Source: Thiomicrorhabdus sediminis (GTDB lineage: Bacteria; Pseudomonadota; Gammaproteobacteria; Thiomicrospirales; Thiomicrospiraceae). From it: DNA of 64,000 bases. Position 1 is the stretch's first letter; every line of letters starts with the position of its first letter. Below, one piece after another: positions 56,344 through 64,000 of this stretch. The notes under the pieces are model-generated. The model was not told where the DNA came from. It made no database searches and was given only the letters and a program-made list of their open reading frames with translations. The DNA lies in contig NZ_CP040602.1 in NCBI RefSeq assembly GCF_005885815.1, positions 1,937,630-2,001,629 of the forward strand. Direction: 5' to 3'. A program made the position numbers and the translations under genes.

Positions 56344-56372
56344 ATTATGCCGATTTTTTATTTTCGAGTCAA
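56344..56372 (-). promoter_or_regulatory. sigma-70 promoter of rpsT
   Basis: On the minus strand, TTGACT (56372-56367), a 17-bp spacer, then CATAAT (56349-56344). This is a near-consensus promoter with ideal spacing, expected for a ribosomal protein gene. Transcription would begin about 115 bp before the start codon. Confidence 0.8.
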
Positions 56373-56473
56373 GTATTTAGTAAACATTTGATTCAAACAG
56401 GTACCGTATTAATTGATAGAACCAAGTCCGAAATTGATTTTTAATTGCCATCTTTTGAAAAGAATTCTAAAAC

Positions 56474-56564
56474 GAGCACTTTGCTTAAGATCTAGGCGCG
56501 GATTGGCGACGTTTACGACTAGTACACGAGCTAAAGCGCAACGCAGAGATTAAGTAAATAAGCC
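56474..56564 (-). repeat. intergenic palindromic repeat, family 1, copy 3 (inverted)
   Basis: Read on the minus strand it begins GGCTTATTTAC, continues TCTCTGCGTT and GCTCGTGTAC, and ends CTTAAGCAAAGTGCTC. It thus shares the start, the CTGCGTT and GCTC(A/G)(T/C)GTA blocks and the terminal GCTC with the two tandem copies after purH. It sits between rpsT and the 3' end of rlmH. Confidence 0.65.
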
Positions 56565-56568
56565 GTTT

Positions 56569-57039
56569 TCACTCTCTATGATAGGGATGATTATTTATAA
56601 CTGACCACGCTCGATAAACCTGTTCGGCCACCAGCACTCTCACCATCGGATGCGGCAAAGTCAGTTTTGACAATCCCCATTTCCACTGCGCCTGTTGGAT
56701 CAGACTTTGCTCCAACCCATCCGGCCCACCGACGATCAGCGCTATATCCTGGCCACTGGCAAGCCAGGCTTCCATCTTATCGGCCAGCCCTTTGGTGGTG
56801 ACTTGTTGGCCATGCTCATCCAATACAATGAGCATCGCTCCTTTGGGTATGGCAGCGAGAATGCGCTTGGCTTCTTCGGCTTTATATTTATCCACCGAGC
56901 CCGATTTGCCGCGTGTTGCCATCGGCAACTCATGCAGTTTCAGTTCACAGGCTTTAGGCAGACGTTTGGCGTATTCGTTATATCCGTCCTGTACCCACTT
57001 GGGCATTTTCTGGCCAACGGTAATAAAGTGGATAATCAT
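56569..57039 (-). CDS. rlmH: 23S rRNA (pseudouridine1915-N3)-methyltransferase RlmH
   Basis: SPOUT-family methyltransferase acting on the helix 69 pseudouridine of 23S rRNA in the assembled ribosome. 156 residues (E. coli 155). Landmarks: HFITVGQKMPKWVQDGYNEY at the N-terminus, LDEHGQQ, the SAM-binding IVGGPDGLEQ knot loop and LPHPMVRVLVAEQVYRAW. It is the last gene of the leuS-to-rlmH minus-strand series; rsfS ends 14 bp upstream. Confidence 0.96.
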   Translation of the reverse strand: MIIHFITVGQKMPKWVQDGYNEYAKRLPKACELKLHELPMATRGKSGSVDKYKAEEAKRILAAIPKGAMLIVLDEHGQQVTTKGLADKMEAWLASGQDIALIVGGPDGLEQSLIQQAQWKWGLSKLTLPHPMVRVLVAEQVYRAWSVINNHPYHRE

Positions 57040-57053
57040 AAAAACGTGATGGG

Positions 57054-57407
57054 TTACTCAGCCGCTTGTTCTGGCTTATTCTTGATATCCCAAAGTTTTT
57101 CCAATGCATAATGCGCACGGGCACCTTCGGTCATCACATGGACAATCACATCACCCAAATCGATGAGCACCCAGTCAGGCTGCGGACCTGTCTCGACCCC
57201 CATTGGCGGCTCACCGGCATCCTTAAACGCTTGTTCTACAAACGAACCACAAGAACGCACATGGGTGGTCGATGTACCGGTTGCCACAATCATCAAATCG
57301 GCAAAACTGCTCACACCAGCAACATCAATTACTTGGATATCACGCGCTTTGGCATCTTCTAGCGTGGTAACCACCAGGTTTTCCACTTCTTTTAAATTCA
57401 TACTCAT
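57054..57407 (-). CDS. rsfS: ribosomal silencing factor RsfS
   Basis: Binds L14 and blocks subunit joining in starved cells. 117 residues of the Iojap/RsfS family: DIQVIDVAGVSSFADLMIVATGTSTTHVRS, then GETGPQPDWVLIDLGDVIVHVM (here VETGPQ) and YALEKLW. Two in-frame ATG codons (57407 and 57401) are possible starts. It is located between nadD and rlmH, the usual gammaproteobacterial order. Confidence 0.95.
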   Translation of the reverse strand: MSMNLKEVENLVVTTLEDAKARDIQVIDVAGVSSFADLMIVATGTSTTHVRSCGSFVEQAFKDAGEPPMGVETGPQPDWVLIDLGDVIVHVMTEGARAHYALEKLWDIKNKPEQAAE

Positions 57408-57470
57408 CGAGTTCTTTGACCCCTTTGCCTGTTTTGGCGAATCAATCGCATTTGCATAATCTACCGCCCG

Positions 57471-58100
57471 CTATTGCGCGCGATATAATTTGTTGTTTTC
57501 AATATATTGTAAGACCTTAAACGGCAGTAAATATTGCACACTTAAATTCTGGCCTAAATAATCGCGAATTTGGGTGGAGCTAATATCCAACTGTGTCACC
57601 GCCAGATCACTAATCTGTCCGTAGGCAGCCGTAAATTCATCGACCTGATGTTGCTGGTAAATTTCACCTACTTTACCTTGTTGCGGTACCGGTTCTCCCG
57701 GACGATGCAAGATAACAATATTGGCCAATTCCAAAATGCGCTGCCACTGATACCACCCGTCGAATTTGGCAAACGCATCGGTTCCCATCATTAAAACCAA
57801 AGAATCCTCGGCAAACTCTTTTCTAAGAATCTCCAAGGTTTCCACCATATAAGATGGTCCACCTTTGAGCAGTTCGGTTTTATCGAGAACAAAGTTCGGC
57901 TGCCCCTGCAGAGCCAACTCAATCATCTCACAACGCTGTTCGGCCGACACTTGTGGCTTACCGCGATGCACCGGTTGAAAACAAGGAATAAAGCGCACCT
58001 GGTGTAACCCCAACAGCTGCATTGCTTCCAAAGCCGGACGCAAATGACCGTAATGAATCGGATCAAAGGTACCGCCATTTATTCCGATAAAACGCATCAT
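57471..58100 (-). CDS. nadD: nicotinate-mononucleotide adenylyltransferase
   Basis: Makes nicotinate adenine dinucleotide in NAD synthesis. 209 residues with the nucleotidyltransferase HxGH-type motif GGTFDPIHYGHLRPA near 9-23, the family segment MMGTDAFAKFDGW, and the C-terminal ISSTQIRDYL. The start codon follows the proA stop codon directly, so the two are translationally coupled. Confidence 0.95.
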   Translation of the reverse strand: MMRFIGINGGTFDPIHYGHLRPALEAMQLLGLHQVRFIPCFQPVHRGKPQVSAEQRCEMIELALQGQPNFVLDKTELLKGGPSYMVETLEILRKEFAEDSLVLMMGTDAFAKFDGWYQWQRILELANIVILHRPGEPVPQQGKVGEIYQQHQVDEFTAAYGQISDLAVTQLDISSTQIRDYLGQNLSVQYLLPFKVLQYIENNKLYRAQ

Positions 58101-59354
58101 TTACTGACGGATGGTTCCGTCACCCAAAACGATATACTTCTGTGACGTCAACCCTTCCAGACCGACCGGACCACGCGCATGAAATTTATCGGTACTGATG
58201 CCGATTTCCGCACCCAAGCCATATTCAAAGCCATCGGCAAAACGCGTTGATGCATTAACCATTACCGAGCTTGAATCGACTTCAGCCAAGAATCGACGTG
58301 CCGTAGTAAAGTTCTCGGTAATAATCGATTCGGTATGCCCTGAGCTAAAGCTGGCGATATGATCCATTGCCGCGTCCACATCGGCGACAACCTTAATCGA
58401 CAATACCGGCGCCAGATATTCGCTCGCCCAATCCTCTTCGCTCGCCGCTTTGGCATCGATAATCGCACAAGTTTTTTCACAACCGCGCAACTCGACCTGT
58501 TTTTCGGCATAAAGCTTGGCCAGCTCAGGTAATACCTTCTCAGCCTGAGATTCGGCCACTAATAAGGTTTCCATCGCATTACAAACGCCATAGCGATGAG
58601 TTTTCGCGTTAAGCGCTACCTTCACCGCTTTTTCAAAGTCGGCATCGTCATCGATATAAACGTGACAGATTCCATCCAGATGTTTTATCACCGGAACTCG
58701 TGCGCCCTGGCTAATACGCTCGATAAGCCCTTTACCGCCTCGAGGGATAATGACATCAACAAACTCAGGCATGGCAATCAAATGACCAACCACTTCACGA
58801 TCGGTGGTTTCGATTACCTGCACGGTATCCGCAGCCAAACCGGCATCAGACAAACCTTGCCTAATGCACCCGGCCAAAGCCTGGTTTGAATGCAAGGCTT
58901 CGGAGCCGCCGCGTAAAATGGCTGCATTGCCGGATTTCAAACACAACGCCGCGGCATCAATGGTTACATTGGGACGGGATTCATAAATAATACCTACCAC
59001 CCCTAAAGGTACACGCATCTTGCCAACCTGTATCCCCGACGGCCTAAAACTCATATCGCTGATTTCGCCGACAGGGTCTTGCAAAGCGGCAATTTGACGC
59101 AGACCTTCCGCCATAGAGGCAATGGTGACATCGGTAATCGCCAAACGGTCGAGCATCGCTGCATCAAGACCGTTAGCCTCCCCCTTAACCAAATCCTTAG
59201 CGTTTTCGGCTTGTAAAGTCGCCTTATTGGCTTCAAGCGCATTGGCCATCGCCAATAAGGCACGGTTTTTCTGCTCGGTTGTGGCACGCAATAAAGCACG
59301 CGAAGCTTGTCTTGCTTGAGTGCCGACTTGTGTCATATAGGCTTGAATATCCAT
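58101..59354 (-). CDS. proA: gamma-glutamyl phosphate reductase
   Basis: NADPH-dependent reduction of gamma-glutamyl phosphate, the second step of proline synthesis. 417 residues (same length as E. coli). Landmarks: [21 protein letters not shown] (118-138), [14 protein letters not shown], and the catalytic Cys in [13 protein letters not shown]. proB is not adjacent; here proA sits between holA and nadD. Confidence 0.96.
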   Translation of the reverse strand: MDIQAYMTQVGTQARQASRALLRATTEQKNRALLAMANALEANKATLQAENAKDLVKGEANGLDAAMLDRLAITDVTIASMAEGLRQIAALQDPVGEISDMSFRPSGIQVGKMRVPLGVVGIIYESRPNVTIDAAALCLKSGNAAILRGGSEALHSNQALAGCIRQGLSDAGLAADTVQVIETTDREVVGHLIAMPEFVDVIIPRGGKGLIERISQGARVPVIKHLDGICHVYIDDDADFEKAVKVALNAKTHRYGVCNAMETLLVAESQAEKVLPELAKLYAEKQVELRGCEKTCAIIDAKAASEEDWASEYLAPVLSIKVVADVDAAMDHIASFSSGHTESIITENFTTARRFLAEVDSSSVMVNASTRFADGFEYGLGAEIGISTDKFHARGPVGLEGLTSQKYIVLGDGTIRQ

Positions 59355-59428
59355 AAATACTGTCCAGTTCCCTATTCGGTTTTTTCTTTATATTTGTGTT
59401 TAATCAATACGTCACAAAACGCTTTAAG

Positions 59429-60466
59429 CTATTGGGCGATCTTCGCAATCAACGCCGACATTGCCGACCAAACCTCACGATCATTCAGAATCGGTTGAAT
59501 GCCCTTAATCATCAGATCGATCTCCAGCGCTTGTTTCAACAACGCCTGCCAACTATGCTGCGACTGTCGTTTTAAAGCCTGGGCATACTCTGTCTGCCGG
59601 GATGACCAGATCCTGCATTGCTTAAACGCCTGATTCAAATTGACCTGCTCGGTCAATTTGGCCAGTTCAATTAACTGGCGTAACTCTTTAGCGATCAGCC
59701 AGAGAATAACCGGTGCCTCAATACCCTCTTGCTGCAAACGGGTTAACATCTGCAAACTGTGCTGTCGATTACCCATCAGCATCTCGGTCGCTAAGGCAAA
59801 CAGTTGATAATGCGCTTGATCAACCACATGTTGCTTGACCTGCTCGGCGCTGATCGTCGAACCGGGAGGTAAAATCAATGACAGTTTCACCAGCTCCTGG
59901 TCGGCAGCCAATAAGTTGCCTTCAACCCGTTCGGCCAATAGGCTGGCGGCTTCGTTTTCCAAACTTAACCCGTAGACCTGCGCCTGATTCAAACACCACT
60001 GTGGTAAGGCATTGCTCGGTACCGGCTTGGCTTGTACCACAAGGCCGGCAGACTCAATCGCCGAAACCCACTTGGCTTTAACCTGGCGACTGTCCAAACG
60101 TTCGCATAACACCACCAACACCACCTCTGGCGGCAAGTTGCCATTAGCGTGGTTTAATGCACACCAATCCTGAAAAAATTTAGTGCCGTCTTTACCCGGT
60201 GACCCCTTCGGCAAGTTGACTAGAATCATGCGTGTTTCGGCAAATAGCGAGCCTGCTTGGGTGTCCATCTGCAGACTCTGCCAATCGGCATTGGCATCTA
60301 CATCATAAACATCACCGGCAAGATAACCTTGCTCGGTTAAGCGGTTACGCAAGCCATCCAGACAGTCGCGTAAAAACAGTGGTTCTTCGCCATAAAGCAG
60401 ATAGATGGGTTTGATATCCAACTGCGATGTTTGTAACTGTTTTAAAAACGCACTGGCTAAAATCAC
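59429..60466 (-). CDS. holA: DNA polymerase III delta subunit
   Basis: Opens the beta sliding clamp as part of the clamp loader. 345 residues (E. coli 343) with the typical opening PIYLLYGEEPLFLRDCLDGLR, the domain II pattern ALPQWCLNQAQVYGLSLENEAASLLAERVEGNLLAADQELVKL, and a helical collar domain at the C-terminus. It lies downstream of lptE with 51 bp between them. Confidence 0.94.
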   Translation of the reverse strand: MILASAFLKQLQTSQLDIKPIYLLYGEEPLFLRDCLDGLRNRLTEQGYLAGDVYDVDANADWQSLQMDTQAGSLFAETRMILVNLPKGSPGKDGTKFFQDWCALNHANGNLPPEVVLVVLCERLDSRQVKAKWVSAIESAGLVVQAKPVPSNALPQWCLNQAQVYGLSLENEAASLLAERVEGNLLAADQELVKLSLILPPGSTISAEQVKQHVVDQAHYQLFALATEMLMGNRQHSLQMLTRLQQEGIEAPVILWLIAKELRQLIELAKLTEQVNLNQAFKQCRIWSSRQTEYAQALKRQSQHSWQALLKQALEIDLMIKGIQPILNDREVWSAMSALIAKIAQ

Positions 60467-60517
60467 ATAGATTCCGTTCTAGTTATCCTAAATAATCAAC
60501 TCTAGCGTAAACCGCTG

Positions 60518-61072
60518 TTATTCCGGCTCGGCAAAACTTCGGCTCAAGCGATAAACCAGCTTTTGCGCCAGTTCATCTGCCATATCGAGTTTGATTTGCT
60601 GTAATTCGGCATCACCGGCCAACATGGCATTCTGATCAATTCGGCGGTCGCGTGAAGCGCTCACCGCTGCTTGCTTAATGGCTGGCGGCTGATCGGTACT
60701 GCCCGTTTTTTGAGTGACTCGGTAACCCTGTGTCATTTTAATCAGCTCGGAAGCGGCATCACCCAAACCATTGGTCGAGGTTTGCGATACCTGTACTTGG
60801 GTGGCCGTTAAGGTAATCACCCATGCAGATTCCTGCACCAATTCAACACCTGCCTGCTCCAGTTGAGAAGCGGTTGCATCGGCAATCAAGGCATTCACCC
60901 CCGGAGCCAATTCAAGCTGTGCTTGGGCAAAAGGCATGGCACCAATCGCCTGGGAACCTCTTAACTGGAAACCGCAAGCGCTGATTTGAGTCAACAATAA
61001 TGCAGCCAATGCCGCTGACAACCAACGATTGCTGAACCCATATTTGATTGTCTTTAAGCCTGAAATGATCAC
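60518..61072 (-). CDS. lptE: LPS-assembly lipoprotein LptE
   Basis: Outer-membrane lipoprotein that plugs LptD and helps insert lipopolysaccharide. 184 residues; the signal peptide ends in the lipobox ISAC with Cys33, followed by the signature GFQLRG. The rest follows the alpha/beta LptE fold. It begins two bases after the leuS stop, in the conserved leuS-lptE-holA order. Confidence 0.92.
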   Translation of the reverse strand: MIISGLKTIKYGFSNRWLSAALAALLLTQISACGFQLRGSQAIGAMPFAQAQLELAPGVNALIADATASQLEQAGVELVQESAWVITLTATQVQVSQTSTNGLGDAASELIKMTQGYRVTQKTGSTDQPPAIKQAAVSASRDRRIDQNAMLAGDAELQQIKLDMADELAQKLVYRLSRSFAEPE

Positions 61073-61074
61073 GA

Positions 61075-63540
<2,466 letters not shown>

Positions 63541-63659
63541 CTATTTTTCTACTTTAAACTCGTTACCAGCAAGTTTTACCGGTATTAACGCTCTCTCAAA
63601 TCAGGTGATTTTTTCAGTCTCTGAACGATAAAACCAATAGCTCAAATTGATTGTAAATT

Positions 63660-63697
63660 TTGAACTTGCTTATTAAATTAAATAAGTTCAATATTAT
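63660..63697 (+). promoter_or_regulatory. dyad and candidate -10 box upstream of the DUF1451 gene
   Basis: TTGAACTT (63660-63667) and AAGTTCAA (63684-63691) are perfect complements and directly abut TATTAT (63692-63697). The placement suggests an operator overlapping a promoter for the gene at 63729. No repressor is identified. Confidence 0.35.
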
Positions 63698-63728
63698 AGT
63701 AGAAACTCAGTGCTAACAGGAGAAAATA

Positions 63729-64000
63729 ATGAGTCAAAATAAAATGCTCCATGCATATCGAACTCTGCTTAATCACGCTAAAGACTGGGCGTTTAAAACG
63801 GAAAACGCGACATGGGATACCTTAGGTCATGCGATTGAAAAAGCAGAACAGGCTGATCACGCACTGGCCGAGTTGAGCGCAAAGGAATTCGCACAAGTTC
63901 AACAGGATTTACAGGCCGATATTGAAAAAACGGCCGAGTATTTGTCCGAAGTCGAACAAGGCATTGATGAGTTTTTAGAAATGGATTTGCCTTTATTGGA
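63729..64000 (+). CDS. DUF1451 (YbeL-like) zinc-ribbon protein, N-terminal part
   Basis: The first 90 residues of a helical, charged protein (MSQNKMLHAYRTLLNHAKDW at the start), cut by the window edge. It matches the N-terminal helical part of DUF1451/YbeL proteins, whose C-terminal zinc ribbon would lie beyond the window. In E. coli ybeL is also next to leuS, which supports the call. AGGAG about six bases upstream of the ATG sets the start. Its function is unknown. Confidence 0.7.
   Translation, partial: MSQNKMLHAYRTLLNHAKDWAFKTENATWDTLGHAIEKAEQADHALAELSAKEFAQVQQDLQADIEKTAEYLSEVEQGIDEFLEMDLPLL

Overview
The window is a dense gammaproteobacterial chromosome segment of moderate GC with AT-rich intergenic regions. 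The gene orders dusB-fis-purH-purD, accB-accC-prmA, murJ-ribF-ileS-lspA and leuS-lptE-holA-proA-nadD-rsfS-rlmH are typical of the class. A Thiomicrospira/Thiomicrorhabdus-like sulfur oxidiser is my best guess, but it rests on overall resemblance and not on a diagnostic gene. I see no rRNA, tRNA, insertion sequence, prophage or CRISPR array.

Layout. 1-5.9 kb: an incomplete gene at the left edge, an alpha/beta hydrolase, pdxB, a DUF302-type lipoprotein, a FadL-type outer-membrane protein and an SDR protein. 5.9-18.2 kb is the main accessory region: a giant LapA-type adhesin (minus strand) with eight nearly identical 327-bp Calx-beta repeats, facing a plus-strand cluster that encodes a TolC protein fused to an OmpA domain, a LapB-type ABC exporter, a LapC/HlyD adaptor, a LuxR-type regulator with a degenerate receiver, and a small conserved protein. 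18.2-30 kb: fxsA, a dsbD with a duplicated N-terminal domain, aroQ, accBC, prmA, dusB, fis, purH, purD and a ComFB-family gene. 30-41 kb: clpB behind a sigma-32-like promoter, an ElyC/YdcF-like protein, hemN, a zinc-sensor diguanylate cyclase, rlmKL and an MltB-like transglycosylase. 41.3-47.2 kb: a TPP riboswitch followed by thiC-thiO-thiS-thiG-thiDE. 47.2-64 kb: lspA, ileS, ribF, murJ, an acetolactate-synthase-like gene, a DUF3817 gene, rpsT, then rlmH back to leuS and the start of a DUF1451 gene.

How the genes fit together. The adhesin carries an N-terminal retention module and a Thr-Ala-Ala-Gly site like that cut by LapG proteases, so it is probably secreted by the adjacent type I machinery, held in the TolC pore and released by a protease encoded elsewhere; neither LapG nor LapD is in the window. 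A diguanylate cyclase (35.4-36.8 kb) and a ComFB protein (29.7 kb), from a family reported to bind cyclic dinucleotides, are close enough to be candidates for the same signalling circuit, but that link is inference. The thiamine genes form one operon under a TPP riboswitch and use ThiO, the oxygen-dependent glycine oxidase route.

Most notable non-gene structure: two families of palindromic intergenic repeats. One has three copies (two in tandem after purH, one beside rlmH); the other has two copies (before purD, and between ileS and lspA). Other signals are a sigma-32 promoter for clpB, a strong sigma-70 promoter with a long leader for rpsT, a terminator-less hairpin between the tolC-ompA and lapB genes, and a hairpin that buries the thiC ribosome-binding site.
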